From: Bacteroidales bacterium
GTDB taxonomy: Bacteria; Bacteroidota; Bacteroidia; Bacteroidales; P3
NCBI GenBank assembly: GCA_016296345.1
Contig: JAEDJL010000048.1
Location: 1-12,207, forward strand
Length of the DNA: 12,207 nt
Direction: 5' to 3'
Part shown: in pieces, positions 1 through 7,598 of the stretch
How positions within the stretch are numbered: the stretch's first letter is position 1
Layout of the letters: each line of letters opens with the position of its first letter
Position numbers and translations under genes: made by a program
Notes under the pieces: generated by a model
Databases searched by the model: none
Told to the model about the DNA's origin: nothing
What the model saw: the letters and a program-made list of their open reading frames with translations, nothing else

Positions 1-526
1 TTGTGGCAGGGTCGTGAGCCATAACATCAATTTGAAAAGTCGGATTGATATAATGCTGTCCATCATGCGGAGCCATAAGAACCATTGCATAGTATATTGT
101 GAGTAGTGAATTGTTTGAAGAAACCTCCATAGTGTATTCCAGCTGAGAGCAACCTCCTCCTCCGTTAAAATTGTTGATTTGGGACGAGTATTGACAGCCA
201 AATTGCGAAGGAACTTTGTGAAGTTGGTTGTTGGAATAGCTGTCCAAGGCATTCGGGTCGCTGAAAATCTGAAAGAGCTTGCCTCCTGCGTCTTGCGGAA
301 CGGTCGGGTCGCTATGTGTCTGCGTCCAGCTCCAGCTTGGTGAAGAAGAACTACTGCCGGTGTAACTTCCTGTTTTTGCAACCCAGCCCGAATATCCGTG
401 AGAGAAATCGAGACCGTCTCCGTTCAATGGATCAAATTGTGCCGACAAAACAAACGGACACAAACTCAAAACAAGGAAAGCAACTATCGCTTTCAGCTTT
501 CGTCTATTAATTCTATACATATCCAT
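1..526 (-). CDS. Secreted surface-type protein, N-terminal part (runs off left edge)
   Basis: The frame is open for 175 codons from an ATG at 526 to the window edge, so the C-terminus is missing. A second in-frame ATG lies two codons later, at 520. The N-terminus is a classical signal peptide: basic residues 5-12 (RINRRKLK), a hydrophobic core at about 13-27, and a likely cleavage after LSA at residue 29. Cys23 is preceded by Leu, so it is not a good lipobox. The mature part is rich in Ser, Gly, Asn and aromatic residues. It has a DFSHGYSGW element near residue 40, then NQLHKVP and a LEYTMEVSSNNSLLTIYYAMVL stretch. This pattern resembles the N-terminal beta-sandwich domain of large PKD or type IX-secreted proteins of Bacteroidales. 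That is family recollection, not a search. The gene lies 70 bp downstream of mutS2 on the same strand. I see no clear promoter or terminator in the gap, so co-transcription is possible. The exact function is unknown. Confidence 0.8.
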   Translation of the reverse strand, partial: MDMYRINRRKLKAIVAFLVLSLCPFVLSAQFDPLNGDGLDFSHGYSGWVAKTGSYTGSSSSSPSWSWTQTHSDPTVPQDAGGKLFQIFSDPNALDSYSNNQLHKVPSQFGCQYSSQINNFNGGGGCSQLEYTMEVSSNNSLLTIYYAMVLMAPHDGQHYINPTFQIDVMAHDPAT

Positions 527-596
527 ATTTGTAACTCTGTAATTTCTAAATTTGTCACTATCAATCATGACACTTTCGATTTGTCTTTTGTTTTTG

Positions 597-3044
597 CTAT
601 TTTAGTTTTATGATTGTAATCCCTTCGCCTCCAAATTCCACCCTTTCAGCTCTGAAACTTTCTACTTCTGGATTTGTTTTCAGGTAATCCCTAAGCACAG
701 TTTTCAAAATGCCGTCCCCTTTGCCGTGAAGAACAGACACTTCGCTTTCGCCCAAAAGGCGTGCAGTGTCTATATATTTGGCAAGTTGTGCCAAGGCTTC
801 GTCGGCTCGGCTGCCTCTGAGGTCCAATCGGTACTCAAACTTGGCTCTCAAATCGTTCACCTTGTCCATCAAGCCTCCGAAAGTGGGTTTTCGCAATGCT
901 GAAGCTGCCTTTTGTTGTTTCAGATAGCTTGCTTTGTTTACCTTTTTCAGATTTGAGAGCGGCAGGGTCATGTTCAGCTGTCCGCAAACGACCTCCGCCT
1001 TGTTCCTTTTGAGCTTCTGCACTGTGGCATAGCTGTTTTGTCCGCTCACAAGGACGATGTCGCCCTCCTCAATCGGCGAGGGGTCAAAAGGAATGTGGGT
1101 CTTGGTGTTTTCCGGCGGCTTTTGCTCTTGCTTTACCTCGCTTTCCAACTGTTTGACAGCCTCGGCGTGAGTTTCTATCGAGTGTTGAATGTCTTTTCTC
1201 AAAGACATGGTCGTTTGTTTGTCTGCCTTTGAGGTCTTTATTCGGTGGATTGTTTGCTCGATTTGTTTGTTTGCAGTTTTGAGTATCTCGTTTGCCTGTC
1301 GTTTTGCCTCCAAAATGATTTGCTTTTCTCTGTTTGAGATGTCTTGGATTTTGTCTTGATATTCTCTTACCAAGTTGTCGAGAAGCTCGTCGGTCAGTCG
1401 AAGTTGTGATTGTTTGTTTCTAATCTCCATTTTTTCGACTGCCATCGATTGGAGGCTTTGTTCAAAATCGACAAATCCGCTTCCCACTTTTTCTTCTGCC
1501 GACTTGATTATCTTGTCCGGCAGTCCTATGGTGCGTGCAATCTCAAAAGCAAAGCTGCTTCCCGGAGTTCCTATCGACAGCTTGTACAATGGTTTGAGTG
1601 CTTTGGTGTCAAACAACATTGCTGCGTTACATATAGTGCTGTATCTCTCGCTTAGCAGTTTCAAGTTTGAGTAGTGAGTTGTTACAACTCCGAATGCCTG
1701 TTTGGAGTTGAGGTGTTCCAACACCGCTTCGGCTATTGCACCTCCCACATTCGGGTCTGTTCCCGTTCCGCATTCGTCAATCAAAAACAGGGTACGTCGG
1801 TTGGCAACCTTGCAAAGGTGCTTCATCGACATAAGATGAGAACTATATGTACTCAAATCGCTTTCTATGCTCTGCTCATCGCCAATGTCGATAAATATTT
1901 GCTCAAAAATGCAAAATTCACTCGTTTGTTTTGCAGGTACAAGCAGACCGCATTGCAACATATATTGCAAAAGACCGACCGTTTTCAGACATACCGACTT
2001 GCCGCCGGCGTTAGGACCGGAGATTATCAAAATTCGCTTCTTGTCGTTCAGCTCTATTTTTAGCGGAACTATGCTTTTGCCATGGCGTTTGAGGCTTTCT
2101 TCCAACAGAGGGTGGCGTGCTTCATACCACACAAAGCCTTCTTCCTGCCTCAAAACAGGCTTTCCTGCGTTTATAGAGAGAGCATATTTTGCCTTTGCCC
2201 TCAAAAAATCTATCCTTGCGAGAAAATTGTATGCACATAGAAGCGTAGGAATGTACGGACGCAAAAAGTCGGTGAACTCCGTCAGTATGCGGACAATTTC
2301 TCTCTTTTCTTCAAATTCGAGTTCTCTCAAACGGTTGTGCAGTTCGACCACTTCGGCAGGCTCGATATAGGAAGTCTGTCCGCTGGAAGACTCATCTACC
2401 ACAAAGCCTTGCAGTCTGCGTTTGTTGGAAGAAGCGATTGGAATGACACCTCGTCCGTCCCTTATTGTCAGTTCGGCTTCAGGAGGTGTCCAACCTTCTT
2501 TTTTTGAGACTTCGAGCAGCTTTCGCAATCGTTTTCCTGCCTCAAATTCTGCCCTGTGCTTGCTTTGTCGTATCGAAAAGAGAGCTTCGGAAGCATTGTC
2601 AGCCATTGTGCCGTCGCTTGCAAGAAGACGATTGCTGCTTTTGACAATCTGCTCTTCTACAAAGACTTGTGAACATATTTCTTTGAGCAGGGGATAGGCG
2701 TTTTGTTCGTCTTGGTCAAAAAAATCTATGCACGAACAAATCGTTTTGAGACTTCGATTGAGTTGAACGAGAAGTTCGAGAGGAATAAAAGTACCTTGGA
2801 GTTTCAGACGCTTCAATTCGCCGCTCATATCGAAGAAATCCTCGCATGGAAACGCCCTTGCAGACAACAAAATCGACAAAAATTCGTCGGTCAATCCTAT
2901 TTCATGCTCCACAACCTTCCTATCGCTCGAAAAACTCATAGCACGGGCAAGTCTCTCTCCCGCAGGCGAAAGGCATTTCGAGCTTACAGCCTGAACAATC
3001 TGTCCGAAAGCCAATTTTTGTTGTGTTTTGTTGTCGTGTTCCAT
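597..3044 (-). CDS. mutS2: Endonuclease MutS2 (ATPase with Smr nuclease domain)
   Basis: 815 residues, the usual size for MutS2. Family members bind branched DNA or stalled, collided ribosomes, hydrolyse ATP and carry an Smr nuclease; they are not mismatch-repair MutS. The order is an N-terminal core/lever region (about 1-330), then the ABC-type ATPase with Walker A GPNAGGKS (343-350), signature region SDLSTYSSHL (395-404), Walker B LFLIDECGTGTD (419-430) and TTHY (455-458). A long charged coiled coil follows (about 515-645), then a KOW-like segment (about 655-705). The Smr domain has LDLRG (740-744) and HGKGDG (773-778) intact. I chose ATG 3044. The frame stays open to 3092, but that start would lie upstream of the TACCTTTG promoter box at 3082-3089, and residues after 3044 match the family N-terminus. 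The gene is divergent from glyA. Confidence 0.96.
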   Translation of the reverse strand: MEHDNKTQQKLAFGQIVQAVSSKCLSPAGERLARAMSFSSDRKVVEHEIGLTDEFLSILLSARAFPCEDFFDMSGELKRLKLQGTFIPLELLVQLNRSLKTICSCIDFFDQDEQNAYPLLKEICSQVFVEEQIVKSSNRLLASDGTMADNASEALFSIRQSKHRAEFEAGKRLRKLLEVSKKEGWTPPEAELTIRDGRGVIPIASSNKRRLQGFVVDESSSGQTSYIEPAEVVELHNRLRELEFEEKREIVRILTEFTDFLRPYIPTLLCAYNFLARIDFLRAKAKYALSINAGKPVLRQEEGFVWYEARHPLLEESLKRHGKSIVPLKIELNDKKRILIISGPNAGGKSVCLKTVGLLQYMLQCGLLVPAKQTSEFCIFEQIFIDIGDEQSIESDLSTYSSHLMSMKHLCKVANRRTLFLIDECGTGTDPNVGGAIAEAVLEHLNSKQAFGVVTTHYSNLKLLSERYSTICNAAMLFDTKALKPLYKLSIGTPGSSFAFEIARTIGLPDKIIKSAEEKVGSGFVDFEQSLQSMAVEKMEIRNKQSQLRLTDELLDNLVREYQDKIQDISNREKQIILEAKRQANEILKTANKQIEQTIHRIKTSKADKQTTMSLRKDIQHSIETHAEAVKQLESEVKQEQKPPENTKTHIPFDPSPIEEGDIVLVSGQNSYATVQKLKRNKAEVVCGQLNMTLPLSNLKKVNKASYLKQQKAASALRKPTFGGLMDKVNDLRAKFEYRLDLRGSRADEALAQLAKYIDTARLLGESEVSVLHGKGDGILKTVLRDYLKTNPEVESFRAERVEFGGEGITIIKLK

Positions 3045-3081
3045 TTCTTTTGCTTGGGCAGAAGCCCCAAAAATCAAGGGG

Positions 3082-3089
3082 CAAAGGTA
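3082..3089 (-). promoter_or_regulatory. mutS2 promoter, Bacteroidota -7 box
   Basis: On the minus strand this reads TACCTTTG followed by CC, matching the TAnnTTTG -7 consensus of the Bacteroidota primary sigma factor. No strong TTTG is seen at the -33 position; a T-rich stretch (TGTTTTAC) lies about there. Transcription should start a few bases downstream, giving a leader of about 30 nt before ATG 3044. Confidence 0.65.
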
Positions 3090-3166
3090 CAAAAAAATGT
3101 TGTAAAACAGCCTTTGAAGGCAGGAAAATGTGAGTTTGGTTTCTTATTGATAATGAATAGTTTGTC

Positions 3167-3242
3167 AAAACGCCGTTTTATCGTGCCAAAACGGCGTTTT
3201 GCTCGGATAAAACGGCGTTTTATTTTGCTGAAACGCCGTTTT
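3167..3242. repeat. Array of four 13-bp near-palindromes at exact 21-bp spacing
   Basis: The units start at 3167 (AAAACGCCGTTTT), 3188 (AAAACGGCGTTTT), 3209 (AAAACGGCGTTTT) and 3230 (GAAACGCCGTTTT). Every start-to-start distance is 21 bp and the three spacers are all 8 bp with unlike sequences. Each unit is self-complementary except for the centre base, and units 1 and 2 are perfect reverse complements (13-bp arms, 8-nt loop). Units 3 and 4 pair except for one G-T. The array lies about 77 bp from the mutS2 -7 box and 60 bp from the glyA -7 box, outside both predicted transcripts. A spacing of two helical turns would put all sites on one DNA face, as in a multi-site operator or nucleoid-protein site. 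A dispersed repeat with no local regulatory role is equally possible, and a related set lies at 11715-11798. The rest of the 303-bp region (3045-3347) holds only the two promoters and AT-rich sequence. Confidence 0.85.
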
Positions 3243-3302
3243 GAAAAGCACACAAAAAAGATATATTTGTCGCAATGTCTGAAATAAACCGAAATAATTT
3301 CA

Positions 3303-3310
3303 TACCTTTG
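3303..3310 (+). promoter_or_regulatory. glyA promoter, Bacteroidota -7 box
   Basis: TACCTTTG followed by CA, 37 bp upstream of the glyA ATG. It matches the TAnnTTTG -7 consensus. The expected -33 region shows no clear TTTG. The predicted leader is about 30 nt and has no Shine-Dalgarno sequence, as is common in this phylum. Confidence 0.65.
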
Positions 3311-3347
3311 CACTTTGATTTAGAAAAACCAACAAATTATTGAAGTT

Positions 3348-4628
3348 ATGACAAGAGATACGCAAATCTTTGACCTTATACAAAAGGAAAGAGAAAGACA
3401 AACAAAAGGTATTGAGTTAATTGCTTCCGAGAACTTTGTTTCAGATCAAGTAATGGAGGCAATGGGTAGCGTAATGACAAACAAATATGCAGAAGGCTAT
3501 CCGGGAAAGAGATACTATGGCGGTTGCCAAATAGTCGATCAATCCGAGCAACTTGCAATCGACAGAGCTAAACAACTCTTCGGTGCTTGCTGGGCAAACG
3601 TTCAGCCTCACTCGGGGGCGCAAGCCAACATGGCAGTGTTCTTTGCTTGTCTCAATCCGGGAGATACATTCATGGGATTGGACTTGAACCACGGCGGACA
3701 CCTTTCTCACGGTTCTCCTGTGAACATTTCGGGAACTTACTTCAAGCAAGTTTCGTATGCAGTAAAGGAAGAGACAGGTACTATCGACTATGAGATGATG
3801 GAAAAGGTTGCAAGAGAACACAAACCTAAACTTATCATCGGTGGAGCGAGTGCTTATTCGAGAGATTTCGACTGGAAGAGAATGAGAGCTTTGGCTGACG
3901 AAATCGGAGCGATACTTATGGGAGATATTTCGCACCCTGCAGGTCTTATTGCCAAGGGAGAGTTGAACAATGCGGTTGAATATTGCCACATAGTTACAAC
4001 TACAACTCACAAAACCCTTCGCGGACCAAGAGGAGGTATGATTTTGATGGGCAAAGACTTCCCTAACCCAATGGGAAAGAAAACTCCAAAGGGCGAAATC
4101 AAGATGATGAGTGCCGTTTTGGATTCTGCAGTATTCCCGGGCTGTCAAGGTGGTCCGTTGGAACACGTTATTGCAGCAAAGGCAGTTGCATTTGGCGAAG
4201 CATTGTCAGATGACTATGCAAGATATATCAAACAAGTAAGAAAGAATGCCTCAGCCATGGCAGCAGCATTTGTAAAGAGAGGATACAAAGTAATATCGGG
4301 AGGTACAGACAACCACTTGATGTTGATAGACCTTAGAACTAAGTTTCCTGAACTTACAGGTAAGGTTGCAGAAAACACATTGGTCAAGGCAGATATTACA
4401 ATCAACAAAAACATGGTTCCTTTCGATACACGTTCTGCCTTCCAGACTTCGGGTATCCGTATAGGTACTCCTGCCATTACGACAAGAGGTTTGAAAGAAG
4501 ACGAAATGGAAACAATCGTCGAGATGATTGATGCAGTTCTTTCGGACGTAAACAACGAGGCATTGATAGAAGAAACTCGTAAGAAGGTCAATGCAATGAT
4601 GGAAAACAGACCATTGTTTGCTTGGTAG
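3348..4628 (+). CDS. glyA: Serine hydroxymethyltransferase
   Basis: 426 residues, the full family length. This cytosolic pyridoxal-phosphate enzyme interconverts serine plus tetrahydrofolate with glycine plus 5,10-methylenetetrahydrofolate, the main source of one-carbon units. Family landmarks are intact: IELIASENF (22-30), NKYAEGYPGKRYYGGC (45-60), the cofactor-contacting region QPHSGAQAN (86-94), DISHPAGL (193-200), and the PLP lysine K222 within TTTTHKTLRGPRGG (217-230). VFPGCQGGP (262-270) and TSGIRIGTPA (367-376) follow. The start at 3348 gives the standard N-terminus and is preceded by a -7 box at 3303. The gene stands alone: divergent from mutS2, convergent with the ABC permease gene, and closed by a hairpin terminator. 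Confidence 0.98.
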   Translation: MTRDTQIFDLIQKERERQTKGIELIASENFVSDQVMEAMGSVMTNKYAEGYPGKRYYGGCQIVDQSEQLAIDRAKQLFGACWANVQPHSGAQANMAVFFACLNPGDTFMGLDLNHGGHLSHGSPVNISGTYFKQVSYAVKEETGTIDYEMMEKVAREHKPKLIIGGASAYSRDFDWKRMRALADEIGAILMGDISHPAGLIAKGELNNAVEYCHIVTTTTHKTLRGPRGGMILMGKDFPNPMGKKTPKGEIKMMSAVLDSAVFPGCQGGPLEHVIAAKAVAFGEALSDDYARYIKQVRKNASAMAAAFVKRGYKVISGGTDNHLMLIDLRTKFPELTGKVAENTLVKADITINKNMVPFDTRSAFQTSGIRIGTPAITTRGLKEDEMETIVEMIDAVLSDVNNEALIEETRKKVNAMMENRPLFAW

Positions 4629-4652
4629 AAAATTTCATAAGACCAAATAAAC

Positions 4653-4690
4653 AAAGCGGAGCTTGCAAATGCAGTTCCGCTTTTTTGTTT
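4653..4690. terminator. Intrinsic terminator after glyA, probably bidirectional
   Basis: Stem AAAGCGGA (4653-4660) pairs with TCCGCTTT (4676-4683) across a 15-nt loop and is followed by TTTTTTGTTT on the plus strand. On the minus strand the same stem is followed by a looser T-rich run. It can therefore serve glyA from the left and the permease gene, which ends at 4749, from the right. Confidence 0.85.
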
Positions 4691-4748
4691 CTACCGATTA
4701 TCTTTTTTGATTTGAGAACAGCAAACACCAAAATCGAGTAGTGCCTTC

Positions 4749-5966
4749 CTAATCTTTGCGAATGTTTACAACAGGAGAGACCTTCCCTATCGAGCGTGCA
4801 GGGATAAGCAGAGCAGTCATTGAAATCACAACAACGGCGAGGTTTACTGCCAAAATGTTTACAACATTCAGCTCCATTGGAACGCAATCCAAGTAGTAGT
4901 CTTCCTGATTGAGCTTGATGATGTGGTATTTGCTTTGAATAATGACAAGTCCCACTGCAACCGCATTGCCGATAATCATAGCCTTACAAACAATGTATGC
5001 AGCCTTGTAAAGATATATCTTTGTGATGCTTGAAGTCTTTGCACCGAAACTTTTGAGCAGTCCGATGAAACTGCTTTGTTCAAATACCATTATCAGAAGA
5101 GTGGAGGAGGCTGTGATGATTGTAACAAGCGTCATGACGATTATGATAAGTATGACGTTGGTATCCAACAGTCCTAACCACGAAAATAATCCCGGTTCGA
5201 GTTCTTCGATTGTCGAAATGGTTTTGTCTTGCGGCAAGGCGTTGTAAATTTCTGCCGAGGCAGCTTGCAAAAGCGAGAAGTCGTCCAAGCATACCTCATA
5301 TCCGCTGTATTGGTCGGAGGATTTGCCGTACAGCTTTTGAAAAACTCCTGCATTGGAAATGACAAACTTGTTGTCGTAGTCGCCAAGTCCCGTTTCGTAA
5401 ATCCCGACCACCTTAAACGGACGCACTCTGTAGCTCATGTCAATATAGAAATAGACTTTGAGCTTGTCGCCTGTCTTTATGTTCAGTTTGTTTGCCAAGG
5501 TTTTGGAAATTATCGCCTCGTTGGAAGAGGGATTTGAGAAGTCGGGCAGACGACCGCCGCAAAGGTTGTGCTTGAAAAAAGATGTGTCAAAATCTTTCTC
5601 CACACCCTTTATCACAATGCCGTGAAAACCTTCGCTGCTCTTGACAACGCCTGCCTGCATTATGTAAGGGCTGAGGCTTTTTACCCCTTTGCACGAGGCA
5701 ATGGCTTTCTTCTCTTCTTCGGTGAGCGAAAAAGTGTCGGCTTGCGAAGAGTTATTCAACGCAAACGAACTTATGTGAATGTGGGAAGTAAATCCGGTGA
5801 TTTTTTCTCTGATTTGCTTTTTGAAACCGCCCAAAACAGCAACCGAAACTATCATTACGGCAATCGAAAGGGCTATGCTGAGAGTTGCAATCCTTACGAT
5901 AGGTTTGGAAAACGAGCTGTTCTCTTCTTTGAGCAGTCTTTTGGCTACGAAAAATTCAAAATTCAT
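4749..5966 (-). CDS. LolC/LolE-type ABC transporter permease (FtsX/MacB family)
   Basis: 405 residues. There is a cytoplasmic N-terminus, TM1 at about 25-47, a periplasmic MacB_PCD-like domain at about 48-265, then three C-terminal membrane segments at about 268-293, 320-345 and 367-390. These make up an FtsX domain, with a family-typical coupling segment EQSSFIGLLKSFGAK (296-310). The layout is that of permeases that extract outer-membrane lipoproteins from the inner membrane together with a LolD ATPase. No ATPase gene is present here, so it must be encoded elsewhere. ATG 5966 was chosen because its ATGA overlaps the stop of the upstream ligase gene by 4 bp, which suggests translational coupling, and the resulting N-terminus (NFEFFVAKRLL) is typical. 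An upstream extension to 6011 would add a non-family basic tail. The substrate is inferred, not shown; MacB-like export is the alternative. Confidence 0.88.
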   Translation of the reverse strand: MNFEFFVAKRLLKEENSSFSKPIVRIATLSIALSIAVMIVSVAVLGGFKKQIREKITGFTSHIHISSFALNNSSQADTFSLTEEEKKAIASCKGVKSLSPYIMQAGVVKSSEGFHGIVIKGVEKDFDTSFFKHNLCGGRLPDFSNPSSNEAIISKTLANKLNIKTGDKLKVYFYIDMSYRVRPFKVVGIYETGLGDYDNKFVISNAGVFQKLYGKSSDQYSGYEVCLDDFSLLQAASAEIYNALPQDKTISTIEELEPGLFSWLGLLDTNVILIIIVMTLVTIITASSTLLIMVFEQSSFIGLLKSFGAKTSSITKIYLYKAAYIVCKAMIIGNAVAVGLVIIQSKYHIIKLNQEDYYLDCVPMELNVVNILAVNLAVVVISMTALLIPARSIGKVSPVVNIRKD

Positions 5967-7513
5967 CGCTGCAAAGTTACGGCTTTTTTGTCTCTTTCTG
6001 CATTGTGGCAAATCAAAAAGGTGTTTACGATACTGAAAAGCATAATTCCCTGCTGGTTATCCAAAGTGTCTTCGCTCAACATCGAGATTGCAATCACGCC
6101 GAAGAACCAAAGGTAATAAGCACTCTTGTTAAGCTTTGTTGCAAAGGCAGGATAGAGTAGCCAAATGCCGAAAACCACAAGCCCGATAAGCCCCCAAGAA
6201 GCATAAACCGACAAAAATTGATTGTGAGGCATCAAATTGCTGTCAGAAAGAGGCGAGGAATGTTTTATAAGTTCTCTGTTCAGTTCGCCTTTCAGGTCTC
6301 CCGTTCCGACGCCGTGCAGCCAATTACAATCCTTTTGGCACACCATTGCAGTCTTTTGCCACAATTCTGTCTTTTGAATGAGGGAAGAACCTTTGATTTT
6401 GCCCCATTTTCGGTACGATTCGAACTCAAAAAATGTTTTGTAGAGCCTTACTTTGAGCGGATTGCCGCAAGCATAGACGTAATTGGGAATGCCGTTTCGT
6501 ATATTCTCCAAGTCTTGTGCAGAGAGCTTGTTCCAACTCTCCAAGGTGCGACTGAGACCTTTGGAGTTGAGGTATCGGCAGGCTATGTCTGTGTAGGAGT
6601 ATCTGTATTCGCCGTCTTGAAACAGGCTGTCGGCAGCAATAGAGAGATATTTCTCCAATCCTTTTGACATTTGAGCCTTTTCGATTTCGGCTTTGTCCTT
6701 GTCAGAAGAGTAACAATAGTATCCGTTTTCGATAAAGCCGTTTTCAACTCTCTCTTGCTTGGGAACGAAATAGTCTCTCGCACAATCGACAACATAATAT
6801 GCCAAACTGCAAATTCCAATGACCAAAAGAAAAGAATAAATGGCAAAAACATTGTGCGAAGTCTTCTTCCAACACTGCCATAAACTCATCGGAACAAAAA
6901 GAATAAGCAATATCATAATGCCCGTAAGAGAACTTGACGCAACAAGATAGCCTGTCAGATAAACAATCAATCCTATGGCACAAACGACCTTGCGTTTTGA
7001 GAGGCTGTTACCCCTTTGCAAAAGATAGATACAAACAAATCCTATAATCAAACACACAAAGAGAGCAAACCGAATGTGAGAAGAGAAACTCAAAGCGATG
7101 CGAATGTCTGCATAGTCGAAGAAAAAAAGTCTCACCAAGCCGATAAGGCTTCCTGTAATCACAGACAAAACAAACAAAGCTGCAATATATCGAGTTTTTT
7201 TCTTGTCCAAGGGAGGCACTGTGAAGAAATAAAGCGGCACTATGAGAAATGGAAGATTTTTGTTCAGCTGAGCCAAGGCCTCACCGCTGTCTTTGCTCCA
7301 CAGACAGCCCGCAAGCATAAGAGCAAAAAAAGAAAGCATGACAACAAGAAGCCTCTTTGGAGCGGTTTTTATCCTTTTGTGATTGCAAAACAGCACTCTC
7401 AGAAACATGAATGCCAAAGAAAACGACATCAAAGCGTGAGAAAAAACTAACCCCACGGCAGCAAGAGACAAGATAATCGCATCTGCATATTCGTCAATCA
7501 GTCGTTTAATCAT
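5963..7513 (-). CDS. O-antigen ligase/polymerase-like membrane protein (WaaL/Wzy family)
   Basis: 516 residues with roughly 10-12 hydrophobic segments. Most lie in residues 10-240 and 437-505, separated by a long hydrophilic loop at about 245-430 that would face the periplasm. The loop ends in GVGTGDL (401-407) and MPHNQFLSVYASWGLIG (428-444). This G-x-G then HNxFL pattern is characteristic of the Wzy_C/O-antigen ligase superfamily, which transfers or polymerises undecaprenyl-linked glycans at the outer face of the inner membrane. The protein is longer than many WaaL proteins because of the loop, which carries five cysteines (267, 312, 349, 392, 396). Neighbours in LPS heptose supply and lipoprotein transport fit an envelope role. 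The start is ATG 7513, 85 bp after rfaE2. Ligase and polymerase cannot be told apart from sequence alone. Confidence 0.82.
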   Translation of the reverse strand: MIKRLIDEYADAIILSLAAVGLVFSHALMSFSLAFMFLRVLFCNHKRIKTAPKRLLVVMLSFFALMLAGCLWSKDSGEALAQLNKNLPFLIVPLYFFTVPPLDKKKTRYIAALFVLSVITGSLIGLVRLFFFDYADIRIALSFSSHIRFALFVCLIIGFVCIYLLQRGNSLSKRKVVCAIGLIVYLTGYLVASSSLTGIMILLILFVPMSLWQCWKKTSHNVFAIYSFLLVIGICSLAYYVVDCARDYFVPKQERVENGFIENGYYCYSSDKDKAEIEKAQMSKGLEKYLSIAADSLFQDGEYRYSYTDIACRYLNSKGLSRTLESWNKLSAQDLENIRNGIPNYVYACGNPLKVRLYKTFFEFESYRKWGKIKGSSLIQKTELWQKTAMVCQKDCNWLHGVGTGDLKGELNRELIKHSSPLSDSNLMPHNQFLSVYASWGLIGLVVFGIWLLYPAFATKLNKSAYYLWFFGVIAISMLSEDTLDNQQGIMLFSIVNTFLICHNAERDKKAVTLQR

Positions 7514-7545
7514 ATTTTTAGAACTTCAAAAAAGACGTTTTATTG

Positions 7546-7565
7546 CAAGAGAATACTTTCTCTTG
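7546..7565. other. Short hairpin between rfaE2 and the O-antigen ligase-like gene
   Basis: CAAGAGAA (7546-7553) pairs with TTCTCTTG (7558-7565) over a 4-nt loop. On the minus strand it is followed, after about 12 nt, by a T-run. The 8-bp AT-rich stem could be a weak terminator, an attenuator or a processing site in the 85-bp gap of the cluster. No TAnnTTTG box is visible in the gap, so the downstream genes probably depend on read-through. Confidence 0.35.
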
Positions 7566-7598
7566 ACATTCAAGAAGGCAAGACAGTGATTTGAAACC

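Noticed and set aside
1..526. Lipoprotein signal at Cys23 of the left-edge protein
   Set aside because: The residue before Cys is Leu rather than Gly, Ala or Ser, and a normal signal-peptidase I site (LSA before Gln30) lies just downstream.
535..596. TGTCA/TGACA inverted repeat in the mutS2 to left-edge-gene gap
   Set aside because: Five-bp arms with no T-run; too short to call a terminator or operator in an AT-rich gap.
3045..3092. Longer MutS2 with 16 extra N-terminal residues
   Set aside because: The extension would start upstream of the mutS2 -7 box, and the family N-terminus fits ATG 3044.
3167..3242. CRISPR array
   Set aside because: Repeats of 13 bp with 8-nt spacers are far too short, each repeat is itself near-palindromic, orientation alternates, and there are no cas genes.
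2703..3287. Plus-strand 194-codon open frame ending in KRRF repeats
   Set aside because: Most of it is antisense to conserved mutS2 coding sequence, and the tail is the palindromic array, which is open on both strands because its period is a multiple of three.
3074..3313. Minus-strand 79-codon frame across the array
   Set aside because: It overlaps both promoters, its start lies over the glyA -7 box, and its content is repeat-derived with no family resemblance.
3441..4166. Minus-strand 241-codon frame inside glyA
   Set aside because: It is antisense to strongly conserved SHMT sequence, low in family-like features and Ser/Cys/Arg-rich as expected of a shadow frame.
7530..7541. AAAAGACGTTTT as another copy of the 21-bp repeat unit
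   Set aside because: The CGCCG core is missing and there are no neighbouring units at plus or minus 21 bp.
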